Below, in pieces: positions 30,486-43,721 of a stretch of DNA of 64,000 nt. The position numbers and the translations under genes are program-made. The notes under the pieces are model-generated. The model was not told the origin of the DNA. It did no database searches and saw only the letters and a list, made by a program, of their open reading frames with translations. The stretch's first letter is position 1; each line of letters starts with the position of its first letter. Source of the stretch: Zizania palustris (taxonomy: Eukaryota > Streptophyta > Magnoliopsida > Poales > Poaceae); contig JAAALK010000079.1 in assembly GCA_019279435.1 (NCBI GenBank), forward strand, positions 63,002,330 to 63,066,329, read 5' to 3'.

Positions 30486-33400
30486 TATTAGCCAAACAAA
30501 GCCTAAGGAATTTATTTTTTACGTCGTTCATTCTCTACGCTATATGAATTCAGACATGCTTAGTTATCTACACCTTACGTCAGTTCAGACAGAGTTCCTA
30601 GGGTTCGTTAATTTCGAATGTAACCTTGTTTAATCTTCTTTGTTAACATTCAGTTTGTGTCACATTTGAAAGGGTGGCCATTACTATGTTTGAGCGATGA
30701 ATGCCGGTGCATAATGTTGATTAGCCATGTATTTCGGTTGCAACACACGGCCATGCATTTCATATCAATAGACTTTAGAGTTTTAAACCTTGCATGGATA
30801 TATGTTTATTGTTTTTAATCCTCTTGACACGTATGCTGCTTTGTGTACATAATATTATTATATACGATGGTACAATGAATCTAAACACCATCACTATCTG
30901 GATAATTACATTTCAAATAAGTCCATAATGTTTTATAGACAAACTTGAACACATGAATTTCACCTTAAAAAGAGGAATTCTGAATTGACAAATGAAAAGA
31001 ACAAAGCGGCCAGGTACAGCTGCAAACGAACCTATCAATTATCAAACAGAGGAAGAGGAAGAGGAAAAGAAAAGAGAGAGAAAAGAAAAACCGAGAGAAT
31101 ATCGAAAACAAGGCGCCCAACCGATCCGCGACTGGTGTTGCTGAAAAACATCGTATTGGCAAAGCTGGGATGCTCAAATAAAAAGCTCCAATATGATTGA
31201 TGTTTTGGAGCTCTTGTGTAGCAAAGCAAAACAGCAAATCCACTGCATGCCTCTCGACGTGATTCAAGGAGGGGGCCATCGCCATTATTCTTTGTTTTGC
31301 TGTGCTTTTTCAGCTCCTTGTAGCGTAGCCATACATGTTTTGATTTCAGCGTTGCTAAAGCTGGCACTGACAGCGTACCTACAGATCGAGTTGCTAGTGT
31401 AGTTTTAGTTAATCGGCCAAGGCTGATCAGTGCTGTTCTTCACGCTGCCTGTCTGCCTAAGTAAGACGAGGAGGAGTAGCGCGCAGAGGCTGCTGGGGCG
31501 CCATGAATACATGATGTTGATCGTGCAAGGAGGGCCAGAATGTTGGGCCGTGGGTAGCGTGGGCGACCTACCACGTAGTGACGGAAATTATCGCTGAGAC
31601 AGAGCAACAGTGTGAGGGGTGGCAAGTGGGCAGATCAGGTCAGGGATCGATTGAACGTTTGGGCAGCTACCATCCCCCTGACTCGTAGAGCCGGTCACGC
31701 ACTTGATGAGTTCATGCGTGTGCGTGTGCGGGTGTGGGTGACAGTGTGGTCCGTGGTCACGCTAGCTAAGATCGATAGAGCCAGCTCTCCACGGTCTACT
31801 CTACTTGTAGCGAATCTGAATTATATGAGCTACCATGTAGCCAGGAACGAACCACCGGGAACGGGAGGAGAGATGTTCACGGTTCAACTGGTTTGTTGTT
31901 TAGAGAATCCTAGACTACGGTGCACTGTTGCAGTTCTTGCAATGTACATAAGGCTCTGATTTTGGTGCAATCAGTACGCCTTGACCTGAAACTGTGTGTG
32001 TAGCAGTAGGAGTAGCCGTACGTAGTCGACTTGTAGTAGAAGTAGGAGCAAGAGAGTTTATTATACGATGAATGGAAGTATGGACTATGGAACGGGCCGG
32101 GGGTGTTAGCGCGTCCACGCTGGCCGCGGCCAGCGCGCGGCAGCGACATGCAGGCGGGACACGTAGCGCCGCGGAGACGTAAGACGTAACCGTCTCCCCG
32201 GCCGTACCGCGCGCCGGGACGGGGCAAACCCATGTGACGCCGGCCCTGGCCGGCCGTTACGCGCGCGCGGGTGCCGTCTGCCGTCATCGCATCGCCCCCG
32301 CGCCCGCGCGCGGCAGGGGCACGGCGCCACCGCGCCACGGCGTGGTGGGGTGGAAAACGCCGTTCGCGCGCGCGCGCCCCGTGATGCCGTGACCGCGACC
32401 GGAACATGCATTGCCGGCTTTGCCGCTAGGCAGGCTTCGCTGTTGCCGTGTCGGGCCCTGCTTCAGGCTGCGTAAGGTACGGCCCTGGGGCCTGGCCTGG
32501 CGAGCGGTCCTCCACCGGCATGCACGGGAATTGGGACTTGGGGCGCGGTTCCTAACACCTGCATGCCTGTCTAATTAGTACCTATGGGTCATTTTGGCGA
32601 GCTTATTTGGTACTTTAAAGTTTAAAATCTAAATCTCTTTCGAACGGTGGAATTTTTAGTTTTAAATTATAATTTTTTTTAAATAGGCCACATGACCCGA
32701 CCTCACTCAGGAGGTCACCTATCTTGGCACTACTCCCACCTGAGCACGCTTAACAATAAAGTTCTGAGGAGATTTGGTGTCAGCTAACTCACATCCTTTC
32801 ACTTAAATTATAAAATTTAACAGTTACAAAGTAAAGCTAAAGAAATTTCAGCTTCAATTGTTTTAGACAGCGCATATCATAAAATATTTTTTTAATAATA
32901 AAATAGTTCACGATTGGAAATGATAATTTCGCTGTTAATCCACGTGTCTCTCCATCTATCCGGTTCTCCAGCTGTACGATGAACATTCCCGCGCCCGCCG
33001 CGAGACCACCACGCGCGGTCCACGGTGGACCGATCTTCCGGGGAGCCCGCCCCTCCACCCGCCACCGGTGACCGGTGGGCCGGGCTCTGGTCCACCAAGA
33101 CCCGGCCTTCACAGCGATCCGCCAGGGAACCGCACATGGCGCTGCATGCCACGTGGCAGCAGGACGCCGCTCGCACGAATCGTAAAACCAACCGATCTTG
33201 TTTTGACTGAAATTGCTTTATTGTTGTTAACTACCGAGACCGACGAAAGGATTGTTTGCAACACACGTGAGTTCAAAATTCATTTTTTATGTAGTAACTG
33301 AAGTATTTTTTTTAATAAAAAATACTCTATTTCAAAAAAAAATCTGTAGTTATATTCAGCAAGAACAATGGATTCCGAGGAATAATAACCAAAAATAAGT

Positions 33401-35218
33401 GGGAGTTGGGGTCCAAGCGAGAACCCATCCTCGTCGGCGTCGTTTCTGCGCCGTCCCGTCGTGTGTGCCCACCTGTGGCTTTCGGCAAAAACATCTACAG
33501 CGACCAATGCCTTTTTCTCTTCAACTTGGTACGAGCAGGTTGACTCTTTTTATCGGGCATGATTGATTTGTGTCTGAATAATTAGCAAACATGGCCTCTA
33601 TAATTTATTGGATGGGACCATCGATTTTCAGCAAAATTTACCAATGGGAAACCTATTGATGCTACGTGTATCGTCGACTCTTGTAGAACAATTTGTTAAT
33701 GGATGGAGCTTGAGCAAAGCGCCGTCAGATTGGCATCGACAATCGTTAATTAATAAGACTCAGCAGAAATCAATTCAGTGGGTGTAAAAACTTATGATTT
33801 TTTAACGGTGTAATATCTTATCGTGTTAAGAAGACAATGTCACTTTAAATAATATTTGTAATCTCGGTTTCATATTTCTAACCTTGATTTCATTCATAGT
33901 TGGTAGTACAGCCGAATATAAATTAATATGATCCGAAACTTTGAACTCCTCTTACTTTAATGCATTTTCTGTCCAAGCACGTCTGATATTCTCACGGAAT
34001 ATTTCATAGTTTATTTTCAGTGGGACAGCTAGAGAAAATCAAAGGTTGCATCATTTCACGGGTATATTAAGATTTTTGCAAAAGTTTCATTTACGCCTAA
34101 TCCATATCGAATAGACCATATCATTGCGAGAATTCTTGATTCATGAGTTGTAGGGAAGGACGTATGTCACCACAAAAAAAACTAAAGCAAGTGTTAGATT
34201 TGTATTGGACTAAGGAGTGCATAAAAGGTAAAAAATTATTAATAATAACTGCTATTTTTTTGGAAGGGGTTGTTGGAAATCCCTCCCAACCATGTGACCC
34301 GCCCCCATTTTATTTTAGATATATACAAAATAATTAAAAAAATAATTTCTTACTTCTTATACACTCTGTTTTACAAAACATAATTGTTTATTTATTAGAG
34401 GATATCATTTTTTAACAAAACGAAAAGCCAAGAAACAATGAAAAATTGCATATAACTTATAAAAAAAATATGTTTAGGAAAAATTTAAAAATCTAAAATA
34501 ACTTATATAAGCATGCCAATTACGCTTGTTTTTTTTCCAGATGGAAGTAGAAGTCAAGTTAACAAAATCTCCTTAAAAAAAACTTACGTGTGTTGACAAT
34601 GGGACGTACTGGTAGCTACATTGTAGTTTGTACTTGCACTTGTTCGATCAAGTCACCGATTGCTAGGGCATCTACTGGAGTACTTGCATCCAGTACTGTC
34701 CACGCTAGCTTACCCCCATATGAACTTTTGATTTATTATTATGCTAAAATCCGTAATATTTCCTAGCTCTGTTTTTATAAACGAAGAAAAATCTAAGAAC
34801 GGCAGAGGTGAAAACATAAAAATGATGTTAAATGCATGCCAGAAGTCCGGCTCTCGTCGATGCGATTTTCGATTGGTGGGCCGAGATTTCTACGAGTCCA
34901 GTTTGGTTGGATACGATACGACCATCCATTTTTTTAGTACTTTGTTCGTTAGGAGCATGCATAGAGTGGCGAGAGGAAGTAGTGTTTTGTATAAAAAAAA
35001 TACTGGACAAAGTCATCGCTGAATTAGATCATCCAGCTTTACTAATGTTAATTGGACTAAGTTATTGTTAGTGAGTGATTATCATGTTAGGATTGCGTTG
35101 ATTATGGATAATCAGTCTATTTTATGGGTATTAACAACAAGTAACATTTGTTATTATTAGCTTACCATTTTTTTCATGTTCTCATTTAAACCGATTCTAC
35201 TAATCCAATTGAATAAAG
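30486..35218. other. Intergenic region upstream of SLR1
   Basis: Mostly AT-rich with GC-rich islands at about 32090-32420 and 32990-33180. No exon with recognisable protein similarity, tRNA or rRNA seen. It may hold distal regulatory sequence of SLR1, but I cannot point to specific sites. Confidence 0.5.
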
Positions 35219-35221
35219 TTA

Positions 35222-35401
35222 GGCGGTGTTTGAATCAGGGTTAAAATTTTAGCTCCTATCATATCCAATGTTTAAATACTATTTTGAAGTATTAAATATA
35301 GACTATTTACAAAAACTCATTTCTATAATTAGTTTATGTTTAGTATTTCAAATGGATATTCAAACATTTAATATGATACGAGCTAAATTTTTAGATCATC
35401 A
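35222..35401. mobile_element. Small inverted-repeat element in the SLR1 promoter
   Basis: About 180 bp with pairing arms (TTAGCTCCTATCATA near the left end, TATGATACGAGCTAA near the right), similar to common rice MITEs. TTA occurs at 35219-35221 and 35402-35404. The outermost bases do not pair well, so borders are approximate. It ends about 300 bp before the SLR1 start codon. Confidence 0.55.
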
Positions 35402-35698
35402 TTAGCCTTGAGGGTGTGGAGTACCGGAGAGAGGAGGAGGAAGACTGTGGGTGGGCCCGTGGTGCAGTGAGAGAAACTATACAAAGATGCCTTCCTCTCT
35501 GTTTCTGATCACCTCACCTCCCTCCCTCCCTTCCCCTGTTGCCCTTCTCGCCTCGCCTCGCCTTCGTCCCCTTCTTCTCCCCCGCCTCCTCAGCCCTGGA
35601 TCCAAATCCCAACCTGACCCAAAACCGAAACCGAGGAGAGGAAAGGAAGGTTGCGAGCAATTATTAGTGAGATAGAAAGGTAGCTCGGGGGCGAGATC
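35402..35698 (+). promoter_or_regulatory. SLR1 proximal promoter and 5' UTR
   Basis: Between the MITE and the ATG. A possible TATA-like CTATACAAA lies near 35476. A long CT-rich tract (about 35508-35600) follows, common in grass 5' leaders. The transcription start is not determinable from sequence alone. Confidence 0.45.
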
Positions 35699-37561
35699 AT
35701 GAAGCGCGAGTACCAAGACGCCGGCGGGAGCAGCGGCGCCGCTGATATGGGGTCGTGCAAGGACAAGGTGATGGCGGCGGCGGCGGGGGAGGAGGAGGAG
35801 GTGGATGAGCTGCTGGCCGCGCTTGGGTACAAGGTGCGGTCGTCCGACATGGCCGACGTGGCGCAGAAGCTGGAGCAGCTCGAGATGGCCATGGGGATGG
35901 GCGGCGTGAGCGCCCCCGGAGCTGCGGATGATGGATTCGTGTCGCACCTTGCGACGGACACCGTGCACTACAACCCTTCTGACCTGTCCTCGTGGGTTGA
36001 GAGCATGCTTTCCGAGCTCAACGCGCCGCCGCCCCCGCTCCCGCCCGCCCCGCCGGCTCATCGTCATGCTTCCACCTCGTCCACCGTCACTGGTGGCGGC
36101 GGTAGCGGGTACTTCGACCACCCCGCTGCGGTCGACTCGTCGAGCAGCACTTACACTCTCAGGCCGATTCCCTTGCCGCTGGTTGCGCCGGCTGACCCGT
36201 CAGCTGACTCGGCGCGGGAGCCCAAGCGGATGCGCACTGGTGGCGGCAGCACGTCGTCCTCCTCATCGTCGTCTTCCTCTCTGGGTGGCGGGGCCTCGCG
36301 GGGCTCCGTTGTGGAGACTGCTCCGCCGGCGACGCAAGCGTCTACGGCAGCGAACGCACCCCCCGTGCCGGTTGTGATGGTGGACACTCAGGAGGCTGGG
36401 ATCCGTCTGGTGCACGCGCTGCTGGCGTGCGCGGAGGCCGTTCAGCAAGAGAACTTCGCGGCCGCGGATGCGCTGGTCAAGCAGATCCCCACGCTGGCCG
36501 CGTCCCAGGGTGGCGCCATGCGCAAGGTTGCTGCCTACTTCGGCGAGGCCCTCGCCCGCCGCGTGTACCGCTTCCGCCCGGCGCCGGACAGCTCCCTCCT
36601 CGACGCCGCTTTCGCCGACCTCCTCCACGCCCACTTCTACGAGTCCTGCCCCTACCTCAAGTTCGCTCACTTCACCGCCAATCAAGCCATCCTCGAGGCG
36701 TTCGCTGGCTGCCGCCGCGTCCACGTCGTTGATTTCGACATCAAGCAGGGGATGCAATGGCCCGCGCTCCTCCAGGCCCTCGCCCTCCGTCCAGGCGGCC
36801 CCCCTTCGTTCCGCCTCACTGGAGTTGGCCCTCCGCAGCCAGACGAGACCGACGCCTTGCAACAGGTGGGTTGGAAGCTTGCCCAGTTCGCGCACACCAT
36901 TCGCGTCGACTTCCAGTACCGGGGCCTCGTCGCCGCCACTCTCGCGGACTTGGAGCCGTTCATGCTGCAGCCGGAGAGCGAGCAGGATGCGAACGACGAA
37001 CCTGAGGTGATCGCCGTCAACTCGGTGTTCGAGCTGCACCGGCTGCTCGCGCAGCCTGGCGCCCTGGAGAAGGTTCTGGGCACGGTTCAAGCGGTGCGGC
37101 CAAGGATCGTGACCGTGGTAGAGCAGGAGGCCAACCACAACTCCGGCAAATTCCTGGACAGGTTCACCGAGTCGCTGCACTATTACTCCACCATGTTTGA
37201 TTCTCTCGAGGGCGGCAGCTCCGGCCAGTCCGAGCTCTCGCCGCCTGCGGCCGGTTGCGGCACGGACCAGGTCATGTCCGAGGTGTACCTCGGCCGGCAG
37301 ATCTGCAACGTCGTGGCGTGCGAAGGCGCGGAGCGCACGGAGCGTCACGAGACGCTAGGCCAGTGGCGCAACCGCCTCGGCCGGGCCGGTTTCGAGCCCG
37401 TCCACCTCGGCTCCAATGCCTACAAGCAGGCGAGCACGCTGCTCGCGCTCTTCGCAGGCGGCGACGGGTACCGGGTGGAGGAGAAAGACGGCTGCCTCAC
37501 GCTGGCTTGGCACACGCGCCCGCTCATCACCACCTCGGCATGGCGCGTCGCCGCCGCGTGA
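35699..37561 (+). CDS. SLR1: DELLA protein SLENDER RICE1 (gibberellin-signalling repressor)
   Basis: Intronless, 620 residues. DELLA proteins are nuclear GRAS regulators that repress gibberellin responses; GA-bound GID1 binds the N-terminus and triggers SCF-mediated degradation. Visible parts: DELLA at residues 36-40 with LEQLE at 58-62; TVHYNP at 88-93; a Pro/Ser/Thr/Gly-rich linker (about 108-225) with KRMR (176-179) and a poly-Ser run (about 186-194); leucine-rich region from TQEAGIRLVHALLACAEAV (about 230); VHIID-type motif VHVVDFDIKQGMQWP (341-355); the PFYRE region; and a C-terminal SAW domain ending TSAWRVAAA. All GID1-binding motifs and GRAS domains are present and the frame is whole. 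Compared with rice SLR1 as I recall it, it is five residues shorter (625 to 620) and has Asp rather than Gly at residue 347. The start is the first ATG after the CT-rich leader, matching MKREYQ of the family. Confidence 0.98.
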   Translation: MKREYQDAGGSSGAADMGSCKDKVMAAAAGEEEEVDELLAALGYKVRSSDMADVAQKLEQLEMAMGMGGVSAPGAADDGFVSHLATDTVHYNPSDLSSWVESMLSELNAPPPPLPPAPPAHRHASTSSTVTGGGGSGYFDHPAAVDSSSSTYTLRPIPLPLVAPADPSADSAREPKRMRTGGGSTSSSSSSSSSLGGGASRGSVVETAPPATQASTAANAPPVPVVMVDTQEAGIRLVHALLACAEAVQQENFAAADALVKQIPTLAASQGGAMRKVAAYFGEALARRVYRFRPAPDSSLLDAAFADLLHAHFYESCPYLKFAHFTANQAILEAFAGCRRVHVVDFDIKQGMQWPALLQALALRPGGPPSFRLTGVGPPQPDETDALQQVGWKLAQFAHTIRVDFQYRGLVAATLADLEPFMLQPESEQDANDEPEVIAVNSVFELHRLLAQPGALEKVLGTVQAVRPRIVTVVEQEANHNSGKFLDRFTESLHYYSTMFDSLEGGSSGQSELSPPAAGCGTDQVMSEVYLGRQICNVVACEGAERTERHETLGQWRNRLGRAGFEPVHLGSNAYKQASTLLALFAGGDGYRVEEKDGCLTLAWHTRPLITTSAWRVAAA

Positions 37562-40500
37562 TCGCCAGTTTTGGACGCTGTACACGTGCATGATCCATCT
37601 CCCCAGCACGGCGAGTCTTCCCCCCTCTCCCGGTTCACCGGCACAGTCGAAGCTCCACGTCAACCAACGCTGAATTGCAGCGACCGATCGGGCTACGGTT
37701 CTCGCCGGCGTGAAGAGATATTCGATATTCGGACACCTGGACTCCGACCAGACCACACCGGCCTGTTCGTTCTCGTTTCCAATTACCCCCTCCCTTTCTT
37801 GATCCTTCAAAACTCTCGTAGCCCTATTATGTTTAAATGTCTATTACTACGTGTAATTTCTCCGATCTCTCATTTAAATAAGGACGAACTTGATTTCTGT
37901 AGCTCCAATGAGAATTTTGTACACAAGGCATCGATCTAAAAACTGAGCTATGTTGACGAGCTACATATTATTACAATGCTGCTTGCTGCTACTCCACTCC
38001 ACTTGTGCACGTGGCGCTCGCTCGCTCGCTGCATATGCGTCGCTGCAACAATTTGCCGGCTTGTGAACTCTAGATTCACAATTCTAACTCGCATATGTTC
38101 GAGCGTGCGCACTGCGTGCCGTTGCCATGAATGGTTTCCCATTCTCGTAGAAGCAACCAGTGATGCGTCCTGCGGTTGCTGGACTGGAAACATCTCGTTA
38201 AGTTTCCTCCGGTGGACTCCCTTGCGGACGTTGTCGTCCTCCACTGGTGGTTTCCGATCTAAATTTGAGCATCAGCTGCGTAACAACCGGACTGAGACTG
38301 ACCCAGCTTGTACAGCAACAACAACACCATTAGCGTATCGCTGCACCTTTCTCTAATTAGCGTGTCACATTCTTGAGAAGTTAAGGATCGGCCAACTATA
38401 ACCCTAGAATTCCTAGCTTCTCACAAGTCACAGGTTCTGATGATCTGGTACTCTGGTATACCAAATGGAGAGCTACTCGGCTACTCCTGTACGCATGGTT
38501 GAGATGCTGTATTAATCCCCACATAAACCCGAGCGTTAAAAACGCTGGGTACAGGAACTTTTACTGCCCGCGCTGTGCTGGGATTGGGCGGGGAGGGAGC
38601 AGTGGGCAGTGGCGTTGCCTTTGCCTGAGTAGCGCACTGGCTGTACAGTACGGCCCATTGCCACTTCTGTTGAGGTATTGTCCTCCCATGGGGCACACAC
38701 CCACACCCGGCTGCAGCCGCAGCCGCAGCCGCAGCCGCAGCAGCACTCAGAGAGCGTCGCCTCGCTTTCAAATTAACCGCGCGGCCCGGGGGCGGTAATT
38801 GTTCGCTCCGCTGTGCGCGAGGTAAGCAACAACAGCGGACGTTTCACCCCTTTTTGCGGTGGTGTTTTTCTCGCGAGAACGCTGTAGCGCACCAGTGAAA
38901 AACGCCCGTGGCCGGAGCCCGGATGAGACGGTGATTTTTTTTTTCATCCCTTTTCTTGCGTGACCGCCGCGGTGAGGGGGCGGCCAATGGCCAATGGGGA
39001 GGCGGAATCACCGGCGGGAGGAGGCGGAGGGCGTCGGGCGGCAGCAACAGTTGTCCAATCAGGATCAGGTGGCTCGTGTCAGGAGATGGGGGTGTGCGGC
39101 GAGCTGCGTGGTAATGGTGCCCACGCTCGCTCGCTCTCTCTCTCACCTCGTCCGACTCATTCCAGTATCCCGGCGCCGTGAAGTGGCAAGATACTTTAAA
39201 GTGTCAGTACGTGACAAACAGTTTTAAATTATTTGTTTTACGTTTTTATATAGGATTTTATATTGTTCGCGCCCTTTAATTTACGATGCGTGAAAACCCG
39301 CACGAATTATTATTCACCCACGCTTGATCGGGCTGACGACAGGGTGGGCCCACAGCGGGTAAAGAGAAACCCCAAGTGGAGGAGAAAAATATAATACGGG
39401 GTCTCGGCGAAGCGGGCTGGGGGCCGTCGCCGTCCGGCCGATCCCGGTGGCGGAGGTGGACGTTGCGCGCTGTCAATTCGGGTGTGACGCTGACGCCCGA
39501 CGCGATAGCCCGCCCGCCCGCCGTGCCCGTCGCACTCGTTCCGTTCGTTTCGTTCGTTCCTCCCCCCTTCGCCGTCTTCCCGCCACTGGTTTGAAAAAGA
39601 AAAAAAATTGGAGATAAGAGAGGCGACGGCCGTCGCAGAACAGTTGCGCGACGTTCTCCGCTCCTCTTTTGCGGCCGCCGCCGCAGCCGCAGCTGGCACG
39701 GACAACCGCGGCAACCTGGCGCGCCGCCGGTCCCGACTCCGTCCCTATCCACTATAGTCAAGCATACTGCATACACGATCCATCCATGATACATCCGTGA
39801 TCCGTCCACCACCCCCACGCCGCGGGAGGGATGGCGCAACGCAACGCAACGCATCGCATCGCCTCGCCTCGGGCGCGCCGCGCGCCGCGCGATGGATCTG
39901 CCGCTGCAGTCGGGCGTGCTCGCCCATTCGGCGAACCGGTGGATGCGGATGCGATCCGTGCGGGAAAAAAAAAATGCGGTGCGCGCACACGCACACGCAC
40001 GCGACGACGAGATGTGCTCGTCGTCGTGTCGGGTCAGGGGGGTTACGGGGCCCTGCACGTCAACTCGATCGGTGCTGTGTAATGGCCACTATGGCAGGCA
40101 GTATAAGGCTGACAAGATGGGGATACTGTTTTTTTCCCCTTCTGATGGAATGGGATTCAGGGCACGGAAAGCAATAATTCCACGTGTTTGAAACCATTTC
40201 TTTTTTGGTTTTTGAGAGTAGCACAAAACATTAGAAGTTAAAACATGATTCGACCTGTTTGGTTGAAATTAGGCCCTACCTTGTCAACTGGTGCACTTGC
40301 GTTTGTTTATTTGAAGAAATGCGTTATCTGATGCCGCTCATTCGGCTCCTAAAATCACCGAGTGATACATATTTGAAGAAGATTTCTCATTACCAAGAAT
40401 CAAAACCCCCTCCTTTTAGAAAAGAAAGGTAGAAACGAGCCAAGGCGACAAGAATTCTATCAAGTGATAGGTGGTTTCTCAACCTCGAGTTCGATCTCTT

Positions 40501-40981
40501 GTACGTGCCTCCCAATTTACTTTGATCTGCTTTGGACGAGAAATTTTCCTCGTTTTGGAAGTTTTGTAACCAATCTCTTCAAGGTGACAGTGATAAAATG
40601 ATCAAGAAGATTTCACGACCATTTTCAAGCCAACAAATTAAATTGTGCCAGATACTTTGTAATCGCACCGCGCGCATGTGTTCGTCAACCTCAAACCCTA
40701 ATCCGATTCGCTCGAATAACCCAATATTTTTTTTAAAAAAAAATCTCTGCATGCTGTGTCAGCTCCAACGCGCGCTTGGCTAATAATTCAAGTGAAGTCC
40801 TACCGTGTCGCTTGATCCGATCGATCGGCAGCGAGCTACGCGTCCCAGACGAGAGGGCATATCTCCAGATCACGTCAACCGACCCCCCTCTTAGGCTCTT
40901 AGTTACATTTACATGATACTTTATAGGAGAGCTGAAATAAATATTATTAGATTTTTAATTTCTTTTCCATTTATGTAACCG
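37562..40981. other. SLR1 3' UTR and intergenic region
   Basis: The first few hundred bases are probably SLR1 3' UTR. Beyond that I see no coding gene. GC-rich stretches at about 38555-39190 and 39400-39950 open random frames. A short (CAGCCG)n run lies near 38713-38742. Confidence 0.5.
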
Positions 40982-40984
40982 TAA

Positions 40985-41428
40985 GACTGCGTTTGGTTTA
41001 ACTTTTTCAATCAGTTCCCTTTTAAAAATCTAGAAACTGAACTAAATAGATTCCAAATCCAAAGAGGATCTTGAACTTTTTTGTAGTACAAAAGCCGAGG
41101 GACACTGCTTGTTAATTAAACTTTGAGCGAAAATTATCCACCATACTATTATAATATATCGGTTCATGTATAATTTAAAAAGATAAATTTTAGTAAAATA
41201 TATCATTTTAGTGGAATTCAAAAATGTATAATTTCAGCATAAACATTACAAAATTTCATGATTACAATGAGTTTACATTCAAAATTGCAAATTAATAATG
41301 TAATCAAACATTAGAAACTACCAAAATATAAATTCATAGTTATTCCAACAAACAACTAATCAGCTTTTTCACCACTCACAACTTACAATAGTTTTTTTTT
41401 AGAATCTACATCTCAACCAAACACATGC
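40985..41428. mobile_element. Tourist-like MITE (TAA target duplication)
   Basis: Ends GACTGCGTTTGGTTTAAC and, inverted, GCATGTGTTTGGTTGAGATG, flanked by TAA at 40982-40984 and 41429-41431. The 444-bp AT-rich interior has no coding sequence. Confidence 0.65.
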
Positions 41429-41431
41429 TAA

Positions 41432-43720
41432 AAATTGTTAGAATTATATTTCATATATATCTTAAAGACTAATTTTGAAATAAAGTTAATAAATCAGCGG
41501 TGTGAATACAAGATAAAAGTGTCTCATATTAATAAAAATGATACTGTAAAGTGATATATAAAAGAATAGATAAGAGATATTAATGAAATATTTTTTAATT
41601 TATGAACCAGGATTATCTAAACAGGTAGAAGAAAAATCTTTTTAAAAGTAACAGAGTAATTTAGTATCTAAGTAAATAGAAATAAAAAAATTTTGACACA
41701 AAATCAAAGGGTCACAACTAGACTTTTTTTTGAATTACGAAGAAGTATTAAAAAAACTATCTGGTTAATTAAACCAATCGGACGATGGATCAATCAGTCA
41801 CGGCTAGCTATGCCTAGTTGAGAGTGTCAGTTGCAAAGTGCAGAATCTTTAGGATCGGTGGCTGCCAGGTGGTCCCGACCGGCTCTGTTTCATTCCTGCG
41901 CACACGTGGCATGGCAGAGGATCTGTTCTTCCTTTTTTTTCTACATAAAAAACTCAGAGCTTAATTAGTTCCTGCTCCTGCTCCTGCTCCTATGAATTCT
42001 GCAGTAATCTACGCGACGTAGTATACAATTTAGAGAGTTGATTCCTTGATTCCCCCCATCTCTTTGGGATGCTCAATTTAATCTTAAAGAGTGCGATTAG
42101 CTGGAGGAGACTGAGCTGGGAATTGTTTAAGCGAGTCTAAATCAGAGTAGGCTACGCATAGGAAAGGTGAGGTCTTGTCCGGGCGTTTGTGTCTCCGTTT
42201 GCGTGGATTCGATGTGGCCAGTGGTTGCAGAGTAGATTAAACGTAAGAGTATTTCCCCCCTTTCTTTCGAAGTTCGAACGAACAAAGATCATTCTGTGCG
42301 CAGAATTGCATGATAAAAAGCATCGCCCTCCTTGCTCCTACATACCATGGCAGCTAGCTCTACGAGTAGTCCGGGTAGATGCTTCAGGTTGTCCGCCAAT
42401 CAATCGGGAAATGTTTGGCTGTACAATGAAATTCTGGTACGCCCTACTCGCTGTTGCTTTTTATCCGATCTATAGCTTTGCCAATGATGCGTAGATATTG
42501 TATGACACGGTGTTCGGCAGAATGACACGACGATTTGGGCCGCACGTCACACGATTGTTTTATTTACACATGAAACAATTAGTTAGGTTGCACAAGACCG
42601 GAGCCTCTTGTCTTTCCCGGTCACTCCCAGTCCCCACTGCCTGCTGCCTCTGTGCCTGGCAATCTGTGATCTGATCTGGTCTGGTCTGGTCTGGTCTCAT
42701 TGAGCAGCAGCTCACCTGGAGATCGAGCTTGAGGAACATGATGAAGACTTGAAGAGATGAAAGCAGATGGAGGTGAAGTGTGTTCGCGGTGGATATGATG
42801 AGGTGACGTCTACTTTGGCAGGTCCATTTGGACATGCACCGAACACTTGTCCATCTGCCTCTCGTTTGTCTGTATAATTCCAGTACGAAGTTGGCATCGC
42901 GATCCGGACATGATACAGCACAACGCATTACGCAAGGTCTCCAGACCAAGACCGCGAGAAATTCTGGGTCGTCGTCGTCGGGTCCTTTTCGAGTGAAGAT
43001 TTTATAATTTATATCGTAGAAAAATAGTTTTGATTTTTAAGTATTATATATTCCATATATATATACACATATAATTTATTGGTTTCTGGGCTGCTCATTT
43101 AGCAAGTGACGCCTTTTGCATTTATCATACTATGAACTGGTTTTACAATTGCGTTCTAACTTGTAAGCCCTCGTCGATCTGTTTGCAACTGCGACACTAC
43201 TTGTGATGCTGCTGCTCTTAGCTTCCCTTTGTTTCTATTCGATTGGGTGTTGCTGTGAGACGTAGCGGTAGCACGTCCGAGAGCCAAGGCAAGAGCGAGC
43301 GGAAGCCTGAAGCGAGCTTTTCTTTTGGTGACACGATCAGAGAGAGGATAGCAAGTGACGTCTTGTCCGGTCGACGTAAACCCCGTACACCACGTACTGC
43401 ACCATGACCATCCATCCTTCCGACCGACCGTGAGGTCCCGTCGCCTTTGCTTGCGAGTGACAAGAGTTGGCGAGTCCGACGTGTCTCCGCGTGAGCAGAG
43501 AAGAATTAAGCTTAAGATCTCGCCGCGCGCCGGTAAACCTCGCTGTCGCGGCCATGTGCGCGCGAGACCGGCCCGCCGCCCGCCCGCCCGCCCGCTGCCG
43601 CGGCGAGGGGCCGTGCATGCCGAGGACTGCACAAGTAGGTGGTGGCCTGGGCGAGACTGAGACCGACCGACACCACCGGCCGGCCATGCGATGCGCGTCG
43701 CCCGTAGGCGCAGGATTTAA
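41432..43720. other. Intergenic region, nothing recognised
   Basis: No gene supported. Short simple repeats: CTGCTC-type near 41972-41990 and four CTGGT copies at 42676-42695. Confidence 0.45.
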
Positions 43721-43721
43721 T

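Noticed and set aside
36263..37348. 361-codon minus-strand ORF
   Set aside because: Antisense to the SLR1 GRAS domain; a mirror of biased codon use.
40430..40515. Possible tRNA gene (GAGTTCGATCTC motif)
   Set aside because: No matching acceptor, D or anticodon arms could be drawn around it.
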